A DNA stretch of 47,914 nucleotides from Shewanella algicola. GTDB lineage: Bacteria > Pseudomonadota > Gammaproteobacteria > Enterobacterales > Shewanellaceae. The stretch spans positions 1-47,914 of the forward strand of contig NZ_BMQI01000039.1 in the NCBI RefSeq assembly GCF_014648035.1. Reading direction: 5' to 3'. Below the pieces are notes generated by a model. It was not told where the DNA came from. It was given only the letters and a program-made list of their open reading frames with translations, and searched no databases. The position numbers were made by a program, and so were the translations under genes. This document shows positions 21,961 to 32,215 of this stretch, in pieces; within the stretch, counting starts at the first letter, position 1; each line of letters opens with the position of its first letter.

Positions 21961-22113
21961 AGCACAAGCATACCTGTAGGGGTTGCAAAAAAAGATTCGA
22001 TCGTTTGAAATAGCTACATTATTAAAACGGTCTCTTGAAAAGCTATTTAACTGACCCAATATACATGGTAAGCCATTAATAAACTAGCAATGGAACCAAA
22101 TCTGGAGAACAAC

Positions 22114-22440
22114 ATGAGCGATAAAATTGTATACCTTAGCGATGACAGCTTTGAAAACGACGTACTAAAGTCTGATTTACCGATTTTAGTAGACTTCTGG
22201 GCTGAGTGGTGTGGTCCTTGTAAAATGATTGCCCCAATCTTAAACGACGTTGCTGAAGAGTATGCAGGCAAGTTGGTCGTGGCTAAATTAAACGTTGACC
22301 AAAACAACGTGTCACCAGCTAAGTATGGCGTACGTGGTATTCCTACATTGCTTATGTTTAAAGGTGGCGAATTAGTGGCAACTAAAGTTGGCGCACTATC
22401 TAAAACACAATTAAAAGAGTTTATTGACGCTAAAATCTAA
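22114..22440 (+). CDS. trxA: Thioredoxin 1
   Basis: Cytosolic thioredoxin, reductant for ribonucleotide reductase, methionine sulfoxide reductase and others. It has 108 residues from the ATG at 22114, with GGAG upstream; an in-frame ATG eight codons earlier contains that site. The active site is [14 protein letters not shown], and the cis-Pro loop is [13 protein letters not shown]. No signal peptide. It lies between divergent rhlB and rho, the classical enterobacterial order. Confidence 0.98.
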   Translation: MSDKIVYLSDDSFENDVLKSDLPILVDFWAEWCGPCKMIAPILNDVAEEYAGKLVVAKLNVDQNNVSPAKYGVRGIPTLLMFKGGELVATKVGALSKTQLKEFIDAKI

Positions 22441-22463
22441 GCTTCAATTATCTAAAAAGTGTT

Positions 22464-22499
22464 AAACGGCACAAGTTTTATACAATTTGTGCCGTTTTT
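22464..22499 (+). terminator. trxA terminator
   Basis: An 11 bp stem (AAACGGCACAA with TTGTGCCGTTT) around a 12 nt loop, then TT. It separates trxA from rho and suggests rho has its own promoter within 22500-22661. Confidence 0.85.
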
Positions 22500-22661
22500 A
22501 GATCAAAATTAGTCTAAATTTCTGGACGGACAAGTCATATAGTGCTAATTTATTCATCAGATTTTTTCAAATAACCTTTCTCGTTTATCAATCATATATT
22601 TCTTTTCAACCTTACTGATTGATTGCGGTAAGCTTCGTCGCGTAACACAAGACTCCCATAC

Positions 22662-23927
22662 ATGAATTTAACAGAATTAAAAGACACGCCCATTTCGGAT
22701 CTAGTTTCTCTCGCTGAAAGCATGAAATTAGAAAACATGGCTCGTACTCGTAAGCAAGATATTATCTTCTCTATTTTAAAAGCTCACGCTAAAAGCGGAG
22801 AAGACATCTTCGGTGGCGGTGTATTAGAAATCCTCCAAGACGGATTCGGGTTTTTAAGAAGTTCAGACGGCTCATACCTTGCGGGTCCTGACGATATCTA
22901 CGTATCGCCAAGCCAAATTCGTCGCTTTAACATGCGCACCGGTGACACCATTTTTGGTAAAATACGCCCCCCTAAAGAAGGCGAAAGATATTTCGCACTG
23001 TTAAAAGTCAACGAAGTTAACTTTGACAAGCCAGAAAGCTCTCGTAATAAAATCCTGTTTGAAAACTTAACCCCATTGCATGCAGAAGAACGTCTTCGCA
23101 TGGAACGTGGTAATGGTTCAACTGAAGATATTACCTCTCGAATTCTTGATCTTTGTTCGCCTATCGGTAAAGGTCAACGTGGTTTGATTGTTGCGCCGCC
23201 TAAAGCGGGTAAAACGTTATTACTGCAAAACATTGCACAAAGTATTACTTACAACAACCCCGATGTGGTGTTGATGGTATTGCTTATCGATGAACGTCCT
23301 GAAGAAGTAACCGAAATGCAACGCATGGTTAAAGGTGAAGTGATTGCCTCTACCTTTGATGAGCCTGCAAGCCGTCATGTACAGGTTGCTGAAATGGTTA
23401 TTGAAAAAGCTAAGCGTTTAGTTGAGCACAAAAAGGACGTTGTGATTTTGTTAGACTCTATCACTCGTTTAGCACGTGCTTATAACACTGTTATCCCATC
23501 GTCGGGCAAAGTGTTAACCGGTGGTGTTGATGCTAACGCCCTGCACCGCCCTAAGCGTTTCTTTGGCGCTGCACGTAACATTGAACATGGTGGCAGCTTA
23601 ACCATTATTGCAACAGCATTGGTTGATACCGGCTCAAAAATGGACGAAGTGATTTACGAAGAATTTAAAGGTACTGGTAACCAAGAGTTACATCTTTCTC
23701 GTAAAGCTGCTGAAAAACGCGTATTCCCAGCGATTGACTTCAACCGCTCAGGTACTCGTCGTGAAGAAAAACTGACGACACCAGATGAACTTCAGAAGAT
23801 GTGGATTTTACGTAAAATCCTTCACCCAATGGACGAAGTTTCTGCAATGGAATTCTTAATCGATAAATTGGCTATGACCAAAACCAATGAAGAATTCTTT
23901 ACTGCGATGAAACGCGCTAAATCTTAA
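22662..23927 (+). CDS. rho: Transcription termination factor Rho
   Basis: Rho is a hexameric RNA helicase that ends transcription at C-rich, ribosome-free sites. The protein has 421 residues. The N-terminal helical and OB-fold RNA-binding region (about 1-130) contains DGFGFLRSS and [13 protein letters not shown]. The Walker A loop is APPKAGKT, Walker [11 protein letters not shown], and the Q-loop [14 protein letters not shown]. No insertion domain is present. About 160 bases of leader precede the start, where Rho autoregulation is known in E. coli; this is not visible as such here. Confidence 0.99.
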   Translation: MNLTELKDTPISDLVSLAESMKLENMARTRKQDIIFSILKAHAKSGEDIFGGGVLEILQDGFGFLRSSDGSYLAGPDDIYVSPSQIRRFNMRTGDTIFGKIRPPKEGERYFALLKVNEVNFDKPESSRNKILFENLTPLHAEERLRMERGNGSTEDITSRILDLCSPIGKGQRGLIVAPPKAGKTLLLQNIAQSITYNNPDVVLMVLLIDERPEEVTEMQRMVKGEVIASTFDEPASRHVQVAEMVIEKAKRLVEHKKDVVILLDSITRLARAYNTVIPSSGKVLTGGVDANALHRPKRFFGAARNIEHGGSLTIIATALVDTGSKMDEVIYEEFKGTGNQELHLSRKAAEKRVFPAIDFNRSGTRREEKLTTPDELQKMWILRKILHPMDEVSAMEFLIDKLAMTKTNEEFFTAMKRAKS

Positions 23928-23954
23928 TTCCGGCGATTATCGAGTAATAGACTC

Positions 23955-23988
23955 AAAAATGCCGCTAACCTAAATTAGCGGCATTTTT
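23955..23988. terminator. Bidirectional terminator after rho
   Basis: A 14 bp stem (AAAAATGCCGCTAA and its complement) around a 6 nt loop, with T-runs on both strands. It lies between convergent rho and the unknown gene ending at 24036. Confidence 0.92.
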
Positions 23989-24035
23989 ATTTATCTGTTT
24001 CACATGAGTTCACGATTTTATTAATAGAATGAGTG

Positions 24036-24737
24036 TTACTCATCCTCATCTGCCACATCAGCATGGCTTGTTGCATCAAATTGTTCAACTTGTGCAAATT
24101 GGCCGAACCAAAACTGTGAGCTAACCATTTTATATTGGCGTGCGCCCTCTTGCGTGGACACCAAAACTAATTGCCATAAAATCCCTTCAGCCTCTGGGAA
24201 TTGAGTGCCACTAATTTGTTCTTCATATAAACGATGCATTAATGCATCTGGGCTTAATCCACACGCTAACAAACGCACCATTGCGGGATGTAAGGATTGA
24301 TCGAACATCGTTAAGTCATCGGTATTTTCAGCGGTAATATTAACGCTAAACTCAACCCCGGTAGGCTGAGCAAACACACCGTTAAATGCTTCACGCAGTA
24401 GCGCATAGGCACTAAAGAAACGTTCATGAAATAAGCAGTCTGAATATTCTTCCCACAGTCTGTCACTGGCCATATCATTAGCAAGCTGGTCAATTTTGCC
24501 TTCGGTAACCTCATCGGAAAATAAATGCGTCAATACCATTTTTGCGGCTTCAACCGTGCCTAAATCATTGAGCGACATCATGCACATTTCTCGTAGCTCG
24601 GCAGAATCCATACCCTCTAAGCCATCATCAAGGCCCATGAGCGCCATAAGCTGTAAGTAAGCATCATTTGACCAAGCGTTGGGGATTTTATTGATTTTAT
24701 GAAATGAGCCAATTTGAACAGTAAATTGAGTTTGCAT
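24036..24737 (-). CDS. Acidic cytosolic protein of unknown function
   Basis: This encodes 233 residues and is well supported as a gene: AAGGAG lies eight bases before the ATG, and it is flanked by terminators. I do not recognise the family. The protein is acidic, Met- and Leu-rich, lacks a signal peptide or membrane segment, and seems mostly alpha-helical in its first 130 residues. A more strand-like part follows (about 125-145, VEFSVNITAENTDDL). The C-terminus is acidic. It is convergent with rho and downstream of frdB but separated from it by a terminator, so it is probably a single-gene unit. Confidence 0.7.
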   Translation of the reverse strand: MQTQFTVQIGSFHKINKIPNAWSNDAYLQLMALMGLDDGLEGMDSAELREMCMMSLNDLGTVEAAKMVLTHLFSDEVTEGKIDQLANDMASDRLWEEYSDCLFHERFFSAYALLREAFNGVFAQPTGVEFSVNITAENTDDLTMFDQSLHPAMVRLLACGLSPDALMHRLYEEQISGTQFPEAEGILWQLVLVSTQEGARQYKMVSSQFWFGQFAQVEQFDATSHADVADEDE

Positions 24738-24826
24738 TGTTAAACTCCTTTTTAAATCGCTTTTTATCGCGAATCACTGTAGAAAAAACCTACAAGTTAA
24801 CAATACTGCATAATCCCTTAAAAACA

Positions 24827-24870
24827 AAACAGCCGCTTACTGCGATCATTCTCGCTGTAAGCGGCTGTTT
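24827..24870 (-). terminator. frdCAB operon terminator
   Basis: A long stem (14 bp AAACAGCCGCTTAC, then an inner GCGA/TCGC pair) with a T-rich tail on the minus strand. It lies 14 bases after the frdB stop. Confidence 0.88.
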
Positions 24871-24883
24871 AGAATGTAACCAG

Positions 24884-25624
24884 TTAAATTATATTAGTGA
24901 CACTAATACTCATTTTGCGACGAAGATACGCTATTTGCTGCATATGCGGTAAATCTTTAGGGCATGTATCTTGGCAACCTAATAACGTCATACAACCAAA
25001 TACCCCATCTTGATTACCAATCACATGATAAAAATCATCACTGCTGCGGCTGTCGCGACTGTCGAGTTCAAAGCGGGCAATTTTCATTAAGCCTACCGCG
25101 CCAACAAAGGTGTCACGCATTTGCTTAGTGGCACACGCCGATACACACACACCACATTCTACGCAGCGCTCAAGCTCATAAAGTTTGGCCGCTTCTTCTG
25201 GCGCCATAGGCGTTTCAATACGATGAATGTCCATGTCGGTGTCGTTGGGTTGCAACCACAATTGCAAACGTTCTGCCAATTCACGCATAAATTTACCGGT
25301 ATTGACAGATAAATCACCAATCAACTCAAACCCCGGTAATGGCATTAAACTCATTTCAGCACCTGGGAAGTTAGCGGTAAGCGTTCGACACGCTAACGTT
25401 GGTTTACCATTAATGACCATGGCACAACTGCCACAAATTCCTGCTCGGCAGACAAAATCAAATTGCAGCGAGGGGTCTTGCGTCTCGCGTATTTTATTTA
25501 ATGCTATAAATACCGTCATGCCTGGGGTTTCGGTAATATAATAATTAACCATTTGTGGCTTATCGTTAGGGTCTTGTGGATCATAACGAAATATTGAAAA
25601 CGTCAATTGACGGGCTTGGCTCAT
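24884..25624 (-). CDS. frdB: Fumarate reductase iron-sulfur subunit (Wolinella type)
   Basis: FrdB carries electrons from the haem subunit to FAD. The protein has 246 residues. [2Fe-2S] ligands are C59, C64, C67 and C79; the [4Fe-4S] and [3Fe-4S] ligands are C154, C157, C160, C164, C211, C217 and C221. All eleven cysteines are present. It is the last gene of frdCAB; its ATG overlaps the frdA stop by four bases. The CAB order and the sequence fit the epsilonproteobacterial quinol:fumarate reductase rather than E. coli FrdABCD. Confidence 0.95.
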   Translation of the reverse strand: MSQARQLTFSIFRYDPQDPNDKPQMVNYYITETPGMTVFIALNKIRETQDPSLQFDFVCRAGICGSCAMVINGKPTLACRTLTANFPGAEMSLMPLPGFELIGDLSVNTGKFMRELAERLQLWLQPNDTDMDIHRIETPMAPEEAAKLYELERCVECGVCVSACATKQMRDTFVGAVGLMKIARFELDSRDSRSSDDFYHVIGNQDGVFGCMTLLGCQDTCPKDLPHMQQIAYLRRKMSISVTNII

Positions 25625-27615
25625 TTGGCGGTATCTCCTTTAACATTGACGTTATCAAACAACCTTTGGTTAGCTGGCATAAAATCGTCGGGTAACTCAT
25701 AGGGCATAATAGCCGCCTGTCTTGCTACGCGATCACTTGGGTTATCTAAGTCTGCCAGTATTTGCTCAATTTGCTGTTGGCGTATCACGGTATCAGGATG
25801 AGCAATGGCATTGTTAGTACCATAACCTCGGTATCCTGGTGGTAATTCCATAGACAGCACATCGATTGGTTCGTAGCTTAACGTTGGCACTAATGCCTTT
25901 TCATCAGGCCATGAACTGAGGGTACGATTAAGCCAATCACGGTCATTTCGTTCAGGATAATCTTCACGCGAATGCGCTCCGCGACTTTCTGTACGAGCTC
26001 TAGCACCGCTGGCTACAGTTAACGCCACCTTTAAAATGCGCTTCACTCTTAACGCGTCGACTAATTCAGGGTTAGCGTGACGCTTTTTACAGGTTAAGCC
26101 AATATTACCTGAGCGCTTAAGCAGTTCACTTAACTCATTAACGGCTTGATCGAGCTGAGTGCCATTGCGGAAAATACCGACGTAATCCATCATAATTCGT
26201 TGCATTTCTTGCTTGATTGTCATTGCTTTTTCGGTGCCACCACCGTCAATCAACTCATTAATTTCACTGTCTATTTGCTGGCCAAACTGCTCAATTAATT
26301 TGGTATCAATGGTTAAGGTTGCTTGTTGGCAAAAATCTGCCACATATTGACCAATGATCATCCCGCCCACTACGGCTTCAGCTAACGAATTACCGCCTAA
26401 ACGATTAAAACCATGCATATCCCAACACGCCGCTTCACCGACACTAAATAGCCCAGATAACTGTGGGCTTTCACCATTAGCTTTTGTGCGAATGCCACCC
26501 ATTGAATAATGTTGTGTTGGTCTCACAGGGATCCAATCTGTCACAGGGTCAATGCCTAAAAAGTGCTGACAGATCTCTTTGACTTCGCGCAAATTGGTAT
26601 CGATGTGTTTCTTGCCAAGCAAGGTGATGTCTAACCATAAATGTGGCCCATAAGGGCTATCGACCCCTTTGCCTTTACGCATATGTTCGGTCATTCGTCG
26701 CGATACGACATCGCGCGAGGCGAGCTCTTTTTTATCGGGTTCGTAGTCAGGCATAAAGCGGTGGCCATCTTTGTCACGTAATACGCCGCCGTCACCACGA
26801 CACCCTTCTGTGGTTAAAATCCCTACTGGCACAATGGCCGTTGGGTGAAACTGTACCGCTTCCATATTACCGAGTGTGGCAACACCGGTTTCTAGCGCTA
26901 ATGCCTGACCAATACCTTCGCAAATAATCGCATTGGTCGACACTTCATAAACACGGCCGTAACCGCCGGTTGCAATGGTGGTCGACTTAGCCACATATGC
27001 ACGTATTTCACCAGTAATTAAGCAGCGAGCAATCACCCCATGACAACGTTTACCATCGTGAATAATTTTCAGTGCTTCCATGCGTTCATGAACTGGAATG
27101 CCCATTGAAATCGCACGGTTATCGACAGCGTATAATAATGAATGCCCGGTACCATCGGCGGTATAACAAGTACGCCACTTTTGAGTACCGCCAAAATCGC
27201 GAGCGTTAATTAAGCCATGGGCTTCTTTTGCTTCGGTTAAAGTCACTTTTTGCGCATTAACAATGACTTCGCGATCACCTTGGTTCACTCGACTCCACGG
27301 CACGCCCCAATGGGTTAATTCGCGTACGGCCTTAGGCGCACAATGGGTAAACATTCGGGCAACGTTCTGATCGCAGCCCCAGTCAGAGCCTTTTACTGTA
27401 TCTTGAAAATGCACATCTTCATTGTCGCCCATCCCTTTTACAGTATTGGCTAAACTGGCCTGCATACCGCCTTGCGCGGCAACAGAATGAGAGCGTTTAG
27501 CCGGAATAAGTGACAGTACTATGGTATCAAGCCCACGTTCTTTAGACGCGATCGCGACCCTAAGGCCAGCCAAACCAGCCCCGACAACTAAGGAATCGGT
27601 ATAAATAATTTTCAC
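25621..27615 (-). CDS. frdA: Fumarate reductase flavoprotein subunit (Wolinella type)
   Basis: FrdA interconverts fumarate and succinate on the cytoplasmic side of the membrane. The protein is 664 residues with a GTG start preceded by AAGGA. It has a dinucleotide-binding loop ([12 protein letters not shown]), the covalent-FAD histidine H43 in [10 protein letters not shown], and the catalytic elements TEGCRGDGG and [22 protein letters not shown] and [14 protein letters not shown] are also typical. It is close throughout to the Wolinella enzyme as I recall it. Shewanella also normally has the unrelated periplasmic fumarate reductase FccA, so the in vivo direction of this enzyme is not certain. 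Confidence 0.96.
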   Translation of the reverse strand: MKIIYTDSLVVGAGLAGLRVAIASKERGLDTIVLSLIPAKRSHSVAAQGGMQASLANTVKGMGDNEDVHFQDTVKGSDWGCDQNVARMFTHCAPKAVRELTHWGVPWSRVNQGDREVIVNAQKVTLTEAKEAHGLINARDFGGTQKWRTCYTADGTGHSLLYAVDNRAISMGIPVHERMEALKIIHDGKRCHGVIARCLITGEIRAYVAKSTTIATGGYGRVYEVSTNAIICEGIGQALALETGVATLGNMEAVQFHPTAIVPVGILTTEGCRGDGGVLRDKDGHRFMPDYEPDKKELASRDVVSRRMTEHMRKGKGVDSPYGPHLWLDITLLGKKHIDTNLREVKEICQHFLGIDPVTDWIPVRPTQHYSMGGIRTKANGESPQLSGLFSVGEAACWDMHGFNRLGGNSLAEAVVGGMIIGQYVADFCQQATLTIDTKLIEQFGQQIDSEINELIDGGGTEKAMTIKQEMQRIMMDYVGIFRNGTQLDQAVNELSELLKRSGNIGLTCKKRHANPELVDALRVKRILKVALTVASGARARTESRGAHSREDYPERNDRDWLNRTLSSWPDEKALVPTLSYEPIDVLSMELPPGYRGYGTNNAIAHPDTVIRQQQIEQILADLDNPSDRVARQAAIMPYELPDDFMPANQRLFDNVNVKGDTAK

Positions 27616-27627
27616 AACATATCCTTA

Positions 27628-28371
27628 TTACAAACCAGGCACAAAAGGCACCACAGGCAAACTCAATGAACGACCAATAATGATATAAGCCACTAAACTC
27701 GCAACACCCAATACCATTAAATAGGCCAGCATCACTTTAGCTAACTTTAATAGTGCAAAGCGTTGAGTGATAAGGCCCCATTTAACCGAAACCCGATACA
27801 AACCAAATATGGCGTGTATTGTGACCGCCGGTAATAACAGCACATATAACACCCAAGTATTTTGAAATACCACTCGTTCAGCTGACAAATGCGGACCAAT
27901 TTCAGGGTTTGTTATCATGGTAAATAGATGAACTGGCACTAAAAAAAACAATAAAAAACCACTGATCATTTGCCAGAACCAAATTTTGGTGTCTTCATGG
28001 GGTAAAAATTTCATCTGTTGACGCAGGGCTCGCCACTGGCCAATCTGAGTTGGAAAACGTCGCAAGGCAAACACGGCATGAATAAGTACAACCAACAACA
28101 TTACGACAGAAAAGATTTGTGTAAGAATGGGAAAACCATGTCCGGTTTCACTAAAAATACCACCTTCGAGAAATTGCGCTACCTGATAAAAAGCCTCTTT
28201 ACCCAGTAAAATACTCGACTCAAAATGCAAATGCATAATAAGGAACAAGCCGAGTAACACACCCGAGGCACTTTGCAATCTATCTGCTCGAGCCGCCCAA
28301 ATAGGATGCGAAAATCCCTTGGCGGTATAACGACTCAGAATATTTTTTGCAGGTAGAGGGTTTACGGCCAT
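27628..28371 (-). CDS. frdC: Fumarate reductase dihaem cytochrome b subunit
   Basis: FrdC anchors FrdAB and exchanges electrons with menaquinone through two b haems. From the ATG at 28371 it has 247 residues; an ATG two codons earlier fits the AGGA spacing as well, and the frame runs further upstream without homology. Five membrane helices are visible. The four haem-ligand histidines of the Wolinella subunit align with H47 (FLIMHLHF), H98 (LIHAVFALRRFP), H148 (VPVHLF) and H186 (TIHAIFGLYR). The position of the Wolinella proton-pathway Glu180, two residues before the last haem ligand, is Thr184 here. It is first in the operon, 12 bases before frdA. Confidence 0.93.
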   Translation of the reverse strand: MAVNPLPAKNILSRYTAKGFSHPIWAARADRLQSASGVLLGLFLIMHLHFESSILLGKEAFYQVAQFLEGGIFSETGHGFPILTQIFSVVMLLVVLIHAVFALRRFPTQIGQWRALRQQMKFLPHEDTKIWFWQMISGFLLFFLVPVHLFTMITNPEIGPHLSAERVVFQNTWVLYVLLLPAVTIHAIFGLYRVSVKWGLITQRFALLKLAKVMLAYLMVLGVASLVAYIIIGRSLSLPVVPFVPGL

Positions 28372-28486
28372 AAACATTACATCCTGTGCTGACACAATAA
28401 GAGATAATGAACATAGCAAGTCTTTCAACCCTACAGCACTGTTCGCAAAACAATACGTGACAACGCTCACTATTATTTACAGTTAG

Positions 28487-28502
28487 TTAGACACGGGTCA
28501 CA
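28487..28502. promoter_or_regulatory. Weak CRP-like site upstream of frdCAB
   Basis: TTAGA-N6-TCACA (minus strand TGTGA-N6-TCTAA) matches the CRP core TGTGA-N6-TCACA at 8 of 10 positions. It lies about 115-130 bases before frdC and between the divergent frd and prmA promoters. CRP control of anaerobic reductases is established in Shewanella; this site is only a candidate. Confidence 0.3.
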
Positions 28503-28633
28503 AATACAGTGCAATTCGTCTGCAGGGTTTTACAAATAAGGCAGATAAACTGTCGACGAAAACGCACAAATGCAGGTGGTTTGGGTATAATAGTCGCCAA
28601 TTACATTGTATTATTATCGATTAGGAACATTCC

Positions 28634-29515
28634 ATGGCTTGGATCCAATTGCGCATTCACACCCATCGCGACCATGCAGATATGCTTGGTGACTTATTAA
28701 TGGATCAAGGTTCAGTTTCCATCACTTATGAAGATGGCCAAGACGAGCCGATTTTTGAACCTAAATTAGGCGAAACCCCACTGTGGCAAGACACCATCTT
28801 AATCGCCTTATTTGATGCCGAAACTGACTTAGCACCGACTATCGAGTTTTTAGAAACCATGCCATTTTTAGGCAAAGGTTTTACCCATAAAATAGAACAA
28901 GTTGAAGACAAAGACTGGGTACGTGAATGGATGGACAGTTTCCACCCAATTCAATTTGGTCAACGCCTATGGATTTGCCCAAGCTGGCGTGAAATTCCAG
29001 ACCCTGCAGCGGTTAACGTTATCTTAGATCCAGGCCTCGCTTTTGGTACTGGTACTCACCCCACCACAGCGCTTTGTTTAGAATGGCTAGACAGCCTAGA
29101 TTTAGCAGGCCAAGAAGTGATCGACTTTGGTTGTGGTTCAGGTATTTTGGCCATTGCAGCCATTAAGCTTGGGGCCAAAAAAGTCACTGGCGTTGATATT
29201 GATTACCAGGCCATTGATGCATCTACCGCCAATGCCGAGCGCAACGATGTCGCCGACAAATTAGCCTTATATTTACCAGAAAACCAGCCAGAAAATCTAC
29301 ACGCTGATGTCTTGGTTGCCAACATTCTGGCTGGTCCACTCAAAGAGTTAGCGCCACTGATTGCAGAAAAAGTCAAAACAGGTGGCAAGCTAGCATTATC
29401 CGGTCTACTTCAGGAACAAGCACAAGAAGTGTCTGACTTTTACAGTCAATGGTTTGATATGGACCCAGCTTGTCATAAAGAAGATTGGAGTCGCCTAAGC
29501 GGGATCCGCAAATAA
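28634..29515 (+). CDS. prmA: Ribosomal protein L11 methyltransferase
   Basis: PrmA trimethylates several amino groups of L11. The protein is 293 residues: an N-terminal L11-recognition domain (about 1-60, [20 protein letters not shown]), a linker, and a class I methyltransferase. The SAM motif is [15 protein letters not shown], preceded by [13 protein letters not shown], and the NPPY-like motif is [10 protein letters not shown] -10 TATAAT stands at 28586-28591. AGGAAC lies before the ATG. As in E. coli it precedes dusB and fis. Confidence 0.97.
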   Translation: MAWIQLRIHTHRDHADMLGDLLMDQGSVSITYEDGQDEPIFEPKLGETPLWQDTILIALFDAETDLAPTIEFLETMPFLGKGFTHKIEQVEDKDWVREWMDSFHPIQFGQRLWICPSWREIPDPAAVNVILDPGLAFGTGTHPTTALCLEWLDSLDLAGQEVIDFGCGSGILAIAAIKLGAKKVTGVDIDYQAIDASTANAERNDVADKLALYLPENQPENLHADVLVANILAGPLKELAPLIAEKVKTGGKLALSGLLQEQAQEVSDFYSQWFDMDPACHKEDWSRLSGIRK

Positions 29516-29547
29516 ATTCGTTACATGCTATTGACGATTGCAATATG

Positions 29548-29579
29548 AGTCGGTTGTTTTATATACAAAATAACCGACT
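29548..29579 (+). terminator. Possible prmA terminator
   Basis: A 13 bp stem with one G-U pair (AGTCGGTT-G-TTTT with its partner) and a 6 nt loop lies 32 bases after the prmA stop. The T-run follows five bases later, so termination may be inefficient, allowing read-through to dusB-fis. Confidence 0.5.
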
Positions 29580-29798
29580 ACATATTTTTTACATTATGAC
29601 TTTTGTTTTTTAACAAAATCATCCTTGCTTTTTTACAGTCCATTTGATGTTTTTTACAGCCGAATTAACCTAAAAAAAACCTACGTCAATAAAAAAGGTG
29701 AGCTACAGCTCGCACCAGCACTCGCACATCACGAAAAAACGCTAATTATTAGTCAAAGTTGTGACAGCCAATAAAAGTCAAGCAAAAAAGTTGCATTT

Positions 29799-29815
29799 AG
29801 GTCATTTATTGACCT
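29799..29815. promoter_or_regulatory. Perfect palindrome upstream of dusB-fis
   Basis: AGGTCA-N5-TGACCT is a perfect inverted repeat 25 bases before the putative -10. It has the size of a dimeric repressor or activator operator. I do not recognise the regulator. Confidence 0.4.
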
Positions 29816-29816
29816 T

Positions 29817-29846
29817 TTCATGGCCGTCAAAAAGGGCTACTATAGC
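29817..29846 (+). promoter_or_regulatory. fis: Putative dusB-fis promoter with GC-rich discriminator
   Basis: A -10 TATAGC at 29841-29846 is followed directly by GCCCC, with a poor -35 (TTCATG, 18-base spacer). A weak -35 and a GC-rich discriminator are features of stringently controlled promoters such as the E. coli fis promoter. The start would be near 29853, giving a leader of about 24 nt. Confidence 0.45.
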
Positions 29847-29876
29847 GCCCCTTTGAAGAGCAAGGTGAAGTTCGCA

Positions 29877-31168
<1,292 letters not shown>

Positions 31169-31193
31169 GACTTAACGTCTAAGTAATTGTAAT

Positions 31194-31233
31194 AAAACGG
31201 GCTTATCAGCAATGATAAGCCCGTTTTGTTTTT
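31194..31233 (+). terminator. dusB-fis terminator
   Basis: A 15 bp stem (AAAACGGGCTTATCA and complement) around GCAA, followed by a T-rich run. It lies 26 bases after the fis stop. Confidence 0.93.
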
Positions 31234-31399
31234 AACAAAACGCATAATTTAAAAAATAAAACCAATAATTTACAATAACTTAAGATTTATTTTCGTTGTT
31301 AATTTAATTTATCTTCAATTTTAAAAAAAATAATTGGAATAGAATCTGTCGTTGTCTCGTTATCACTGTGTCAATCACGACAACAACGAGGGAACTACA

Positions 31400-31573
31400 A
31401 TGAACACATTATTCAAACCTACTTTAATCGCACTAGCCTGTTTTTCAACGATGGCCATGAGTGCTGAAATGTCTGTTTCAACCTCTACTTCTGCACAAGC
31501 TGATGTGCAATTTAGCCAAGATCAATCAACACACATGAGTGTTAGCGCTAACCAGCGGCTTATAAGCGCTTAA
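31400..31573 (+). CDS. Short Ser/Thr-rich exported protein
   Basis: This encodes 57 residues from the ATG at 31400, preceded by GAGGGA. It has a signal peptide (MNTLFKPTLIALACFSTMAMSA) and a mature part of only about 35 residues, rich in Ser, Thr and Gln (VSTSTSAQADVQFSQDQ). It ends soon after with an uncharacteristic NQRLISA. I do not recognise it. It may be a real small exported protein or the 5' remnant of a longer repeat protein, since it is followed at once by another damaged envelope gene. Confidence 0.45.
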   Translation: MNTLFKPTLIALACFSTMAMSAEMSVSTSTSAQADVQFSQDQSTHMSVSANQRLISA

Positions 31574-31640
31574 TCCTACCTCGTTTATGCTGGCAATATT
31601 GCCGGCTTATCTTTCTCTGCTTACAGTAGGACCTGACATT

Positions 31641-32161
31641 ATGGCCTTATTCAATCGTAACACCGCGCTTTCAACGGCTATCGTACTGACCAGTGCGAGC
31701 CCATTATTATGGGTAAACGTATCGGCAAACAACAATGCCGATGCCTGGTCATTTAGTGGTAAAGCCAAAGCGGGAATGGACTATCAGTCTAACGTTAACA
31801 TCAGTGAAATAGAGCAAGCTAGTGGCGAGTTTGACTCCGCTGTCGTGCTTGATGCTCAACTCGACCTAGGTTGGCAAGTGAGTGACAACTTACGCATAGA
31901 CAGTGGCTACAGTATCAATGATAAAAGCTATCAAACGGCCAGCGATTATGATTCAAGTCTGCAGTTAGCCTTTGCTGATGTGAGCTATGCATTAACCACA
32001 AAGCAAATTTACTTGTTTATGCACAGACTCAAGCGTCCACACTAACCGAGCAACTTGGCTTTGATTGGTATATTATTGTCGAAAAAAATGGCCAAGATAA
32101 TAAAAAACCGCCATATATACAGACAATTGAAATACGCATGGGCAAAGGCATTAGGCCTTAA
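31641..32161 (+). pseudogene. Truncated outer-membrane beta-barrel gene
   Basis: The ATG at 31641 follows AGGACC and opens a frame of 134 codons, ending at 32045. It has a signal peptide and then repeated amphipathic strands of a barrel protein: GKAKAGMDYQSNVNISE, VVLDAQLDLGWQVSDNLRID, LQLAFADVSYAL. The barrel-like pattern stops at about base 31996 and the last residues (IYLFMHRLKRPH) look out of frame. In the next frame an open segment continues to a stop at 32159-32161 (including STLTEQLGFDWYIIVEKNG). This second part is not barrel-like and I cannot identify it. A deletion or frameshift joining two fragments is the simplest reading. Confidence 0.5.
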
Positions 32162-32215
32162 TTTAACACTCAATAACCTACTGTACTCGTCACATATCAA
32201 CACAGGACCGACTTC

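Larger units (their letters stand above)
29516..29876 (+). other. AT-rich upstream region of dusB-fis
   Basis: No gene. After the prmA hairpin (29548-29579) the region is rich in A and T tracts, with TTTTTTACAG repeated at about 29631 and 29649. Such composition is usual for fis upstream regions, which bind Fis, H-NS and IHF; no specific sites are claimed. It ends with the palindrome and promoter described separately. Confidence 0.5.
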
